NCBI GenBank assembly: GCA_031264715.1
Contig: JAISDP010000262.1
Location: 1 to 16,596, forward strand
Reading direction: 5' to 3'
DNA length: 16,596 nucleotides
Origin: Bacteroidales bacterium
Lineage (GTDB): Bacteria > Bacteroidota > Bacteroidia > Bacteroidales > UBA4181
Of this stretch, positions 1-6,855 are shown one piece after another; positions within the stretch are counted from its first letter, which is position 1; each line of letters starts with the position of its first letter. Under the pieces are notes generated by a model. It had not been told where the DNA came from and searched no databases. It saw only the letters and a program-made list of their open reading frames with translations. The position numbers were made by a program, and so were the translations under genes.

Positions 1-515
1 AGCAGTTCCATGACCAATGTCACTTTGTGCTTTTCGGCTGTTTGGATGATGCGTTTCAAGCCTTTTTCGCAGTTTGCCCAGCCCTGTTCGTCGGTGAGGT
101 CGCGGCGCTTGCCCGAGAAACAGATCAGGTTGGCAAGTCCTGCTTTGGCTACCTGCGGGATCAGTTCCTCGTAGCTGGCTGCCAGTTTGTCGTGCAGCGC
201 AGGATCGTTCCACCCGTTATCGATGCCCAGCCCGGCGCCTTGAGCCATGGCACAGGTCAGACCGTGTTTCTGTACCACAGGCCAGTCTTTCGGGTCGAGC
301 AATTCGATGGACTGTATACCGATTTCCTTGCAGGTTTTGGCAAACTCGTCCAGCGGGTATTTCCCGAAACACCAGTAACTAACGGAATGTTTCACATAAC
401 CTTTCAATGGTTCATCCGCTTGCCCGGCCAAAGCTGTTTGCACGGATGCAATGCCGCCCAGCATGGCGGCTGCCGTCCCCACGGATACATTCTTAATAGC
501 TGATCTACGATTCAT
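1..515 (-). CDS. Tat-exported hydroxypyruvate isomerase-like TIM-barrel protein (5' part, runs off left edge)
   Basis: Reading the minus strand from the ATG at 513-515 gives 171 open codons to the window edge, so the C-terminal part is missing. The N-terminus, MNRRSAIKNVSVGTAAAMLG, has a twin-arginine pair followed by a hydrophobic stretch and an Ala-rich end (about residues 24-30), which fits a Tat signal peptide. The mature part (for example VKHSVSYWCFGKYPLDEFAK, IGIQSIELLDPKDW, LANLICFSGKRRDL and a final TLVMELL) resembles the sugar-phosphate isomerase/epimerase superfamily (xylose-isomerase-like TIM barrel), and within it the hydroxypyruvate-isomerase-like group common in Bacteroidetes. 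The metal-binding residues of this family mostly lie beyond the visible part, so catalysis cannot be judged. It starts 47 bases after the zinc-ribbon gene stop on the same strand and could be cotranscribed. The true substrate is unknown; many exported members are annotated by fold only. Confidence 0.8.
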   Translation of the reverse strand, partial: MNRRSAIKNVSVGTAAAMLGGIASVQTALAGQADEPLKGYVKHSVSYWCFGKYPLDEFAKTCKEIGIQSIELLDPKDWPVVQKHGLTCAMAQGAGLGIDNGWNDPALHDKLAASYEELIPQVAKAGLANLICFSGKRRDLTDEQGWANCEKGLKRIIQTAEKHKVTLVMEL

Positions 516-562
516 GACGCAAAAGGGTTTAAAGTTTAAAGTTTGAAGACCATTCTTCACTC

Positions 563-1351
563 TTAACTGGCTTTGCCGAGCTGAGGGTTTTTGACTTCGT
601 CGGGGTTGTCTACCAGGATACGTCCGCAATATTCGCACACGATTACTTTCCTGCGCGAGCGGATGTCCAACTGGCGTTGGGGAGGAATGTTGGCGAAACA
701 ACCGCCGCAAGCGTCGCGCTGCACGGTCACCACTGCCAGACCGTTGCGTGCATTCGAGCGGATGCGTTTGTAGGCGTTGATCAGGCGGGGTTCGATCATG
801 GCTTCGATCTCCGCTGCCTTTTTCACCAGCAACTGTTCTTCTTTTTCGGTATCGGAAGAGATGTCCGATAACTCGCTCTGTTTACCTTTCAGGTCGGCTC
901 TGCGGTCGTCCATCAATTTCTTCGCATTGTTGATGACCTCCTGCTTTTCGGCGTTTTGCACCATAAATTCGCGGATACGCTTTTCGCACAGTTCTATTTC
1001 GAGCGTCTGGAACTCGATTTCCTTGGACAGGGAATCGAATTCACGGTTGTTCCGGACGTTATTCTGCTGTTCCTGGTATTTCTTGATCAGGTTTTGGGCG
1101 TTCACAATCTCATTTTTCTTGTTGGCGACTGCTGTGTCCATTTGCTTGATTTCGTCCTGGAAATTTTTGATACGCGTGTGCAAGCCGGCTATTTCGTCTT
1201 CCAAATCCTGCACTTCGAGCGGCAATTCGCCCCGGAGGATATTGATTTTATCAATCTCGGAATGTACTTGCTGCAACCGGTACAACGCTTTCAACTTATC
1301 TTCGATCGGCAATTCCTGTACATCAACAACCTTATTCTTTTCGGCAACCAT
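563..1351 (-). CDS. Coiled-coil C4-type zinc ribbon protein
   Basis: 262 residues. Residues of roughly 20-200 are a long, charged, heptad-rich coiled coil (repeated E/K/Q with Leu/Ile spacing). The C-terminus carries a zinc ribbon with CGGC at 215-218 and CEYC at 239-242, four cysteines for one zinc. This matches the zf-RING_7/C4-type zinc ribbon family, whose chlamydial relative CT398 (CdsZ) has the same coiled-coil plus ribbon layout. The ATG is three bases after the stop of the upstream nif3-like gene, so the two are almost certainly one transcript; this pairing is familiar in Bacteroidetes and other phyla. The molecular role is not settled; nucleic-acid or protein scaffolding are both plausible. 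I see no truncation or missing zinc ligand. Confidence 0.88.
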   Translation of the reverse strand: MVAEKNKVVDVQELPIEDKLKALYRLQQVHSEIDKINILRGELPLEVQDLEDEIAGLHTRIKNFQDEIKQMDTAVANKKNEIVNAQNLIKKYQEQQNNVRNNREFDSLSKEIEFQTLEIELCEKRIREFMVQNAEKQEVINNAKKLMDDRRADLKGKQSELSDISSDTEKEEQLLVKKAAEIEAMIEPRLINAYKRIRSNARNGLAVVTVQRDACGGCFANIPPQRQLDIRSRRKVIVCEYCGRILVDNPDEVKNPQLGKAS

Positions 1352-1354
1352 ATT

Positions 1355-2452
1355 TTATAAATAATTTATCGGATTGGTTTTTACTTTTGAAAAATGCGTT
1401 GCAAAATTAGGGAATTTTTTCATAAGTACTTCATGAAAAATTTCTTTTGTAAACTGTTCACTCTCAAAATGCCCTATGTCGGCCACCAAAATGTCCTGTT
1501 CGGCGCCGGCAAACTGGTGATATTTGAAGTCGGACGTCACAAACACATCGGCTTTGCAACGGATGGCATTTGTCAGCAATGAACTGCCGCTGCCGCCACA
1601 CAGCGCTACCCGTAATATTTCCTTATCGCGCAGGTTAGTATGCCTGACGACGGGCGCTAAAAATGTTTCCTTCAGCTTTTTCAGAAAATGAAGTTCGCTC
1701 ACGGGGCCGGGCAGCATACCTGTCACACCCAAACCTGCCCGCGTGTCGGTATTCTGCAAAGCATAAATATCAAAGGCCGGTTCTTCGTAGGGATGGCTGT
1801 TGATGAGCGCTGCTACTATTTGCTCATTGAGGCGTGACGGGAATACGGTTTCGAAACGCAGCTCGCGCTCGGTATGCAGCGTTCCGTGCCGGCCGACAAA
1901 GGGATGGGCGCCATCCAATGCGCGGAATGTACCATTTCCTTCCACACTGTAGCCGCACGAGTCGTAATTGCCGATATGCCCTGCACCGGCTTCGAAAATG
2001 GCCTGGCGTACCTGCTCGAAATGGCTTGCCGGGATGCAGGTCACCAGTTTTTGCAATCCCGAACCTTGCGGTAAAAGCGCTTGCAGGTTGCCAAGCCCGA
2101 GTTTTTCGGCCATACGGTAGCTCACCCCGCCCGGCGCCACATCCATGCTGGTATGTGCGGCATATACAGCAATGTCTTTTTTGACAGCCAGCATAATGGC
2201 GCGCTGTACATCGGTGCTGCCGGTCAGTTGCTTGATACCCGGCAGGATCAACGGGTGGTGGCTGACGATCATCTGAGCCTGCACATCTACCGCTTCGGCA
2301 ACTACCGCTTCGGTAACATCAACAGTTAACAATACTTTGCCAACGGTCTGCCCGGGATTTCCAACCAGCAAGCCGCAATTGTCCCACGATTCCTGGCAGG
2401 AAAGCGGGGCAAATTCTTCAATGCACGAACAAACATCTTTAACTGAAACCAT
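1355..2452 (-). CDS. Nif3-like dinuclear metal centre protein (YqfO/YbgI family)
   Basis: 365 residues, the length of the long Nif3 forms that have a PII-like domain inserted in the middle (as in Bacillus YqfO), rather than the roughly 250-residue YbgI form. Metal ligands are visible: SHHPL with H65 and H66, HTSMD with H100 and D104, and near the C-terminus DIGHFESE with H328 and E330. The inserted domain covers about residues 130-235, including LINSHPYEEPAFDIY. Members are often annotated as GTP cyclohydrolase 1 type 2 or a radiation-associated metal hydrolase, but the physiological reaction is not established, so I do not assign one. It is the first gene of a two-gene (perhaps three-gene) minus-strand unit with the zinc-ribbon protein, which starts three bases downstream. 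Confidence 0.93.
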   Translation of the reverse strand: MVSVKDVCSCIEEFAPLSCQESWDNCGLLVGNPGQTVGKVLLTVDVTEAVVAEAVDVQAQMIVSHHPLILPGIKQLTGSTDVQRAIMLAVKKDIAVYAAHTSMDVAPGGVSYRMAEKLGLGNLQALLPQGSGLQKLVTCIPASHFEQVRQAIFEAGAGHIGNYDSCGYSVEGNGTFRALDGAHPFVGRHGTLHTERELRFETVFPSRLNEQIVAALINSHPYEEPAFDIYALQNTDTRAGLGVTGMLPGPVSELHFLKKLKETFLAPVVRHTNLRDKEILRVALCGGSGSSLLTNAIRCKADVFVTSDFKYHQFAGAEQDILVADIGHFESEQFTKEIFHEVLMKKFPNFATHFSKVKTNPINYL

Positions 2453-2481
2453 AAAAATGAAGATTGAAAAACCAATATGAT

Positions 2482-2489
2482 TACCTTTG
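2482..2489 (+). promoter_or_regulatory. Possible -7 box for the LVIVD operon
   Basis: Plus-strand TACCTTTG fits TAnnTTTG and would leave a leader of about 95 bases before the GTG at 2594. The -33 region has only ATTG, and the box would lie in the nif3 leader, so confidence is low. Confidence 0.25.
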
Positions 2490-2511
2490 CTTTTTAATCA
2501 CCTCAATTTTG

Positions 2512-2519
2512 CAAAAGTA
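2512..2519 (-). promoter_or_regulatory. Possible -7 box for the nif3 / zinc-ribbon operon
   Basis: Minus-strand TACTTTTG fits the Bacteroidetes -7 consensus TAnnTTTG and lies about 60 bases upstream of the nif3-like start. I do not see a convincing TTTG -33 box at the right distance, so this is tentative. Confidence 0.35.
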
Positions 2520-2593
2520 AAAATAAATTATCATAATATCAGACGCAACGTTTGTAACCATGTTGCATCTTAAATTATAAAAACATACGCCAA

Positions 2594-3067
2594 GTGAAAA
2601 AAGTAATTCTGTTATTGATTATTGTGTCCCTTGCCGGTACGGCTTTTGTATCGGATAACGGCGAGACATATACGCCGGTTTTCATGAGCCGCGAAACGCT
2701 GAACAATTCGGTAAAGTATATTCCCGGAGCACGAGATATGAAACAGACCGGGAAAATCTATTACCGCGCTCCCTACATTTATGTAAACGAACGTTACAAG
2801 GGCGTACACGTGATCAACAACGCCGACCCCACCCGGCCGGTCAACGAAGGCTTTATCCTTGCGCCCGGATGCATTGATATGGCTGTGAAAGAGAATATAT
2901 TGTACTTAGACAACGCTGTTGACCTTGTGAGTTTTGACCTGGATAAAAGGCAGGTAACCCATCGTATCCGGAACGTTTTTCCCGAACCGTCGTCGCCCGA
3001 CGGTTTTTATTACTCCGGATATTCAAACCGTCCGGAGGGATACGTGATTGTGGAATGGAAGAAATAA
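2594..3067 (+). CDS. LVIVD repeat-like exported protein (short)
   Basis: 157 residues from a GTG start. GTG is chosen because it directly precedes a lysine pair and a hydrophobic core (MKKVILLLIIVSLAGTAF) that makes a good Sec signal peptide, and no ATG in frame gives a better one. No lipobox cysteine is present, so it is probably periplasmic or peripherally attached. After the signal, segments such as YIYVNERYKGVHVINNADPT and ILYLDNAVDLVSFDLDKR show the pattern of LVIVD beta-propeller repeats (a Tyr/Val strand, then a D-x-s-D-P turn). Only about two blades are present, too few for a closed propeller alone; it may pair with the five-blade neighbour 35 bases downstream. Function unknown. Confidence 0.7.
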   Translation: MKKVILLLIIVSLAGTAFVSDNGETYTPVFMSRETLNNSVKYIPGARDMKQTGKIYYRAPYIYVNERYKGVHVINNADPTRPVNEGFILAPGCIDMAVKENILYLDNAVDLVSFDLDKRQVTHRIRNVFPEPSSPDGFYYSGYSNRPEGYVIVEWKK

Positions 3068-3102
3068 TTGAAAATTCGCGCAAAGCGAGCTAAACAAATC
3101 AA

Positions 3103-3876
3103 ATGATGAAAAATACAGGATGCTTTGCTCTTGTTATGACAGTACTTGCAGCCTCATGCTCAGTAGACGGAGGCGACGGCTTTATTTTGGAAACGTCCGA
3201 AGGCAAGGGCGGATCGATGGCGCGATTTGCCATCAGGAACGACTTTCTGTATACGGTTTCCTCCGATACGTTGAAAATCTTCAATATTGCAGATCCGGCA
3301 AACCCGAAATATTCCTACCAAAGGGATTTATATGTCGGATTCGACATCGAAACCGTTTTCCCGATGGATACGCTGCTGTTCGTCGGTTCGCGCAGCGGGA
3401 TGTATGTATACGACATCCGCGAGCCCCGGTTTCCGGTACGCTTAGCCCAGGTGGATCATATCAGAAGTTGCGATCCCGTGGTGGCGCAGGACAAATTTGC
3501 TTATGTGACGCTGAACACAAATTTTTCCAGTTGCGGCGCCAGCGTCAATAACGTATTGGATATATATGACATCAGCAACCCGTTGAAGCCGGAGCTGAAA
3601 CGGACGGTACAACTGAATGGCCCCACAGGGTTGGGCATCGACGGGGAAAAACTGTTCGTTTGCGACAGGGGCTTGAAGGTGTTTAACATATCCGATCCGA
3701 TAAACATCAAGCAGGTAGACGACCTTGCCGATATTGACGAAGTGAACATCCGCTCGGCTTACGATGTCATCCCGCTAAACGGCCTGTTGATGCTGATCGC
3801 AAAGGAAGGCCTGTTTCAATTCGACTACGCCGGCGCGAATCTGAAATTTGTGAGTAAAATAGAGATCAAACAGTAA
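3103..3876 (+). CDS. LVIVD repeat lipoprotein (beta-propeller type)
   Basis: 257 residues. Signal peptide with lipobox-like VLAASC, putative lipidated Cys19; position -3 is Ala instead of the usual Leu, so lipidation is likely but not certain. Asp22 and Asp25 follow the cysteine, which recalls the acidic surface-export signals described for Bacteroidetes lipoproteins, though the match is loose. About five LVIVD-type blades follow: TLKIFNIADPANPK (56-69), GMYVYDIREPRFPV (99-112), VLDIYDISNPLKPE (151-164), GLKVFNISDPINIK (190-203) and a weaker one around 230-256. Two tandem ATGs (3103, 3106) are possible starts. It is the middle gene of a plus-strand trio; the next gene begins four bases after its stop. 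Such proteins sit at the Bacteroidetes cell surface with unknown ligands. Confidence 0.78.
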   Translation: MMKNTGCFALVMTVLAASCSVDGGDGFILETSEGKGGSMARFAIRNDFLYTVSSDTLKIFNIADPANPKYSYQRDLYVGFDIETVFPMDTLLFVGSRSGMYVYDIREPRFPVRLAQVDHIRSCDPVVAQDKFAYVTLNTNFSSCGASVNNVLDIYDISNPLKPELKRTVQLNGPTGLGIDGEKLFVCDRGLKVFNISDPINIKQVDDLADIDEVNIRSAYDVIPLNGLLMLIAKEGLFQFDYAGANLKFVSKIEIKQ

Positions 3877-3880
3877 TGCC

Positions 3881-4597
3881 ATGAGAAAAAACCTGTATTT
3901 ATTATTGCTGGCAGCGTGTTCCGCCGGTTTGCATGCACAGGATGCATCCGATGATCCGTACTGCCAACGGTATGCATCGAGTCAGAAAAAGTATACTTTT
4001 GCGATACAACCCATGCAATTCTTCAATTCTGCCTTGCGTTTCGATTACGAAATGCGCCTGGGCGACGGTCCCGGATGGTTGCAGTTCGGTCCGGCCGTGT
4101 ACTGTTCCTTTAAGGGAAATGCCAACCATCCCGATTATTACTATGATGGGGATGATTATTATCATACGGGCTTTCTCGAGGGAGATATAATACGCGAACC
4201 CTGTTCGAAAATAAGGGGCGGCGGGCTGGATGTGAACTACAAGCGGTTCATCAATCCTGCACGGTCGTTCTACCTTGCCGCCGGGCTGTCGTACGCCTGC
4301 TTCGGCATCCGGTATTGGGGCCGGGTTTGGACGGATTACACCGAAGATGGCCTTGAATATCACGAATACGGATTGGATTACCGTACGCAACACATCAACC
4401 GGCTGGGGATCAATACATATTTCGGATACCAGATACCAACCCGGCGGGCCTTTCTTTTCGACATGTTCGCAGGACTCGCCTATCGGCATAGCTTTGCGGA
4501 AAGCGGCAAACAACCCTTCAATAAATACATGTTATCGTACGGATATACCGGAGCCGTGTTCCTGACCGGGGTGAGGATCGGCTTTGGACTCAAGTAG
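3881..4597 (+). CDS. Probable outer-membrane beta-barrel protein, function unknown
   Basis: 238 residues. A clear signal peptide (MRKNLYLLLLAACSAGLHAQ) with a likely cut after HAQ. The mature part is rich in aromatic residues and has alternating strand-like segments (NSALRFDYEMRLGDGPGWLQ, SFYLAAGLSYACFGIRYWG, NRLGINTYFGYQIPTRRAFL), ending in a strand with alternating hydrophobics (GAVFLTGVRIGFGLK), typical of small outer-membrane barrels. A tyrosine/aspartate-rich loop lies around residues 88-96. It directly follows the LVIVD lipoprotein gene (four-base gap), so it may be the membrane partner of the two propeller-type proteins. I do not recognise a named family. Confidence 0.72.
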   Translation: MRKNLYLLLLAACSAGLHAQDASDDPYCQRYASSQKKYTFAIQPMQFFNSALRFDYEMRLGDGPGWLQFGPAVYCSFKGNANHPDYYYDGDDYYHTGFLEGDIIREPCSKIRGGGLDVNYKRFINPARSFYLAAGLSYACFGIRYWGRVWTDYTEDGLEYHEYGLDYRTQHINRLGINTYFGYQIPTRRAFLFDMFAGLAYRHSFAESGKQPFNKYMLSYGYTGAVFLTGVRIGFGLK

Positions 4598-4653
4598 ACC
4601 GTCAGACTGTCTTTTTTGACTTTTATCTTTTTGTCCAGGCAAACAAAAACGAC

Positions 4654-4688
4654 AAAAGCCGTCAAATTTATTGAATTTGACGGCTTTT
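4654..4688. terminator. Bidirectional hairpin terminator between the LVIVD operon and tRNA-His
   Basis: A perfect 15-bp inverted repeat (AAAAGCCGTCAAATT / AATTTGACGGCTTTT) with a five-base loop TATTG. The stem starts with A-tracts and ends with T-tracts, so either strand gives a GC-rich stem top followed by U residues. It lies 13 bases past the tRNA-His 3' end (minus strand) and 57 bases past the stop of the barrel gene (plus strand). Confidence 0.85.
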
Positions 4689-4700
4689 GCCTTAGCCCTG

Positions 4701-4775
4701 GGTGGAAGATGGGATTCGAACCCACGACCAACGGAACCACAATCCGCTACTCTAACCTGCTGAGCTACATCCACC
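4701..4775 (-). tRNA. tRNA-His (anticodon GTG)
   Basis: A full cloverleaf on the minus strand: D stem GCTC/GAGT, anticodon stem GCGGA/TCCGT with loop TTGTGGT (anticodon GTG), T stem GTGGG/CCCAT with loop TTCGAAT. The 5' end has the extra G-1 typical of tRNA-His (4775), facing C73 (4701). The 3' CCA is not encoded; CAG follows. One acceptor-stem pair is a T6-T67 mismatch (4769 and 4707), the only flaw. A hairpin terminator follows and a TAnnTTTG promoter box precedes it. Confidence 0.95.
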
Positions 4776-4792
4776 ATTTTATTTTGCGGGGG

Positions 4793-4800
4793 CAAAGATA
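4793..4800 (-). promoter_or_regulatory. Promoter -7 box for tRNA-His
   Basis: Minus-strand TATCTTTG is an exact TAnnTTTG box ending 17 bases before the tRNA 5' end. Seventeen bases further upstream the sequence is TTATG, a weak -33 match. Confidence 0.65.
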
Positions 4801-4824
4801 ATATTATTTTTGATCCGCATAACC

Positions 4825-4852
4825 TTTGTTGCAAAATTCTTGTTTATATTTG
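4825..4852 (+). promoter_or_regulatory. Promoter of the flippase gene
   Basis: TTTG at 4825-4828 and TATATTTG at 4845-4852 form a Bacteroidetes -33/-7 pair with a slightly short spacer of 16 bases. Transcription would begin near 4859, giving a leader of about 115 bases before the GTG at 4974. The promoter sits back to back with that of tRNA-His. Confidence 0.55.
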
Positions 4853-4973
4853 CATCGTTCTTTAATGTTGGAATGATTTTGTGTTTATTGCCAATAACAC
4901 TCACAATAAATAAAATGGCATGTCATCTATCTGTATCGTGCCGGATATGTTTCGTCTGGAAAAATAACCTGGT

Positions 4974-6320
4974 GTGGCATTACCTTTCAAAATAAATAAC
5001 ATTTCGGCGCTCCAGACATTCCAGTTTCTGCGGTTCCTGTGTTTTTTAGCTATCAGTATTTATTTCACCAAGGTACCACTGTCTCCCGAAGACATTGGCA
5101 GTTGGGAAATGTTGATGTTCATCAATGGCGCCCTTAGTTATTTCTGGGTAACGGGTATCCTGCAATCATTCCTGCCGTTGTCGCAACGCAGCAGGGCTTT
5201 TGTGCAGCACAAACGGGTGGAAGGCAAGTCGCCCGAGCTGTTCAATGCCTTCATCCTGCTGCTGGCTTTCAGCATCGCTTTTGCACTGCTCATCCTGCTG
5301 ATGTACGGCTATACTGCCACACACACCGAAACGCCCAAAATACCCTATCCCGGCCTGCTGATCATCTACTTCATCCTGAGCAATACCTCGCCGCTTATCG
5401 AACATATTTTCCTGATACAGGACAAGCCGCGGCATATTTTCTGGTATGGCATCATTTCTACTATTGTGCAGATACTTGCGGTATGTGTGCCTGTAATGTC
5501 GGGTATGGGGCTCGAAGCGGCCATCTGGGGGCTGATTTTTGTCAACGCGCTGCGTTTCCTGTTCCTGCTGTTCCTGCTGTTCCGCCATGCCGAGTTCAGG
5601 TTATCCATGCCGTTTATCCTCAATAACCTGTACGTGGGCTATCCCATTATGTTCAGCGCCTTGCTCAGCGGTTCTACGCAGTATGTAGACAGCCTTGTGG
5701 CAACCATTGCCTTTGATGCCAAGGATTTTGCAATTTTTCGCTACGGATGCAAGGAGTTACCCTTTGTGGTGATGATGACGTCAGGATTGAACAATGCGTT
5801 GATCCCTGCTTTTTCCGTCAAGAAGAACATACCCCATGTGCTGGCGGAGATCAAGACAAAGTCGCTTCGGCAAATGCACATACTGTATCCTTTATCCATC
5901 CTGGTGATGATATTCAGCAACGTGCTGTATGGACGGGTACTCTTTAACCCGGAATTTTACCGCAGCGCCGACGTGTTCATGGTGTACCAGCTGATGATCA
6001 TCAGCCGGGTAGTATTTCCCCAGACGATCCTTATCGGGCTGAAAAAGACACGTATCCTGATGTGGGCGGCTATTATCGAGATTGCATTGAATATCCCGCT
6101 TTCGCTTTACCTTGTACAGTATAAATATGGCGTAGTAGGCATTGCATTGGGTTCGGGCCTGATACATATTCTGGAAAAATTTATACTCATGTGGTATAAC
6201 TACCGCAAGCTGGGCATTTCACCTAAAGCATATACGCCCTTAACCTGGTATATCTTCTATTCGGCGCTTATAGGCATCGTTTTCATACTTATTGATAAAA
6301 GAATTATTTATATAATGTAA
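4974..6320 (+). CDS. Polysaccharide/oligosaccharide flippase (Wzx/MATE-like, MOP superfamily)
   Basis: 448 residues, integral membrane protein with about 12 hydrophobic segments (for example 14-33, 47-66, 92-112, 126-146, 158-178, 183-204, 218-236, 303-320, 336-356, 360-381, 385-405, 424-442). Size and topology fit the polysaccharide transporter branch of the MOP exporters, which move lipid-linked glycans across the inner membrane. Features include SALLSGSTQYVDSLVA (228-243) and the MWAAIIEIALNIPLSLYLVQ region (363-382). The GTG start is chosen because an in-frame TAA lies nine bases upstream and no ATG occurs before the first membrane segment. Unusually, no glycosyltransferase gene is adjacent, so the substrate (O-antigen, capsule or teichuronic-like glycan) cannot be inferred. 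Confidence 0.83.
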   Translation: MALPFKINNISALQTFQFLRFLCFLAISIYFTKVPLSPEDIGSWEMLMFINGALSYFWVTGILQSFLPLSQRSRAFVQHKRVEGKSPELFNAFILLLAFSIAFALLILLMYGYTATHTETPKIPYPGLLIIYFILSNTSPLIEHIFLIQDKPRHIFWYGIISTIVQILAVCVPVMSGMGLEAAIWGLIFVNALRFLFLLFLLFRHAEFRLSMPFILNNLYVGYPIMFSALLSGSTQYVDSLVATIAFDAKDFAIFRYGCKELPFVVMMTSGLNNALIPAFSVKKNIPHVLAEIKTKSLRQMHILYPLSILVMIFSNVLYGRVLFNPEFYRSADVFMVYQLMIISRVVFPQTILIGLKKTRILMWAAIIEIALNIPLSLYLVQYKYGVVGIALGSGLIHILEKFILMWYNYRKLGISPKAYTPLTWYIFYSALIGIVFILIDKRIIYIM

Positions 6321-6366
6321 GTTCGAGAAAGTTTTCTCTTTCCGTAAACGTACTTCCACGTTACGC

Positions 6367-6576
6367 ACGCTTATTCCCGGATAACTCATGCCTGTCCGCG
6401 ATCAACTTACGCCTGTCCGCGGTTTACTTATGCTTACTCGCGATTTACTTATGCCTGTCCGCAATCAACTCATGCTTATCCGCGGTCAACTTATGCTTAC
6501 TCGCAATCAACTCATGCATGTCCGCGGTCAACTTATGCTTATCCGCGGTCAACTTATGCTTACACGCAGTCAACTC
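6367..6576. repeat. 21-bp tandem repeat array, ten copies
   Basis: Ten head-to-tail 21-base units with representative core TGCTTATCCGCGGTCAACTT. The first unit (6367-6387) is degenerate; the unit starts then fall at 6388, 6409, 6430, 6451, 6472, 6493, 6514, 6535 and 6556. No unit differs in length. Since 21 is divisible by three, both strands stay open: on the plus strand a 7-residue period (MLTRNQL-like), on the minus strand an amphipathic one (KHKLTAD-like). Two units with TTTACTT in place of TCAACTT put a stop in the minus frame. Of the 535-base gap between the flippase and aspS, the remainder (6577-6814) shows nothing I can name. Confidence 0.9.
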
Positions 6577-6814
6577 TGGCCTTTTTAAATCGTTATCTGC
6601 TCTTTTCTTGTGCAATTCGTGGATAAACAAACTTATTAAATTTGACATGAATCCTGTAAAAGCGAAATACGTGTATCAATCAGGTAATTAGGTTATTGTA
6701 TATGTGATTTCCGGGCTACCGAGGTTGTTTTGTTTGGGAAATAAGGTAGAAATAAGGTTTTTGGGCGTTGCCACTGCTAATTGCGATGCCTGCTTTCTAT
6801 AAATAAATACTTAT

Positions 6815-6822
6815 TATCTTTG
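6815..6822 (+). promoter_or_regulatory. aspS promoter -7 box
   Basis: TATCTTTG is an exact TAnnTTTG box, 33 bases upstream of the aspS ATG. The -33 side has only a TTTC at 6794-6797. Confidence 0.6.
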
Positions 6823-6855
6823 CGACTCGTTCAATTGATTTCAAAATAACAATAT

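Noticed and set aside
27..503. 158-codon plus-strand frame at the left end
   Set aside because: Antisense shadow of the TIM-barrel gene, which has a Tat signal and family-like sequence on the minus strand.
777..1364. 195-codon plus-strand frame opposite the zinc-ribbon gene
   Set aside because: Ser/Phe/Cys-rich antisense shadow of a coiled-coil gene.
4810..4995. 61-codon plus-strand frame ahead of the flippase
   Set aside because: It overlaps the promoter and the flippase start in another frame; a cysteine-rich, featureless product.
6388..6588. 66-codon plus-strand frame in the 21-bp repeats
   Set aside because: It consists only of repeat units, with no start context or promoter.
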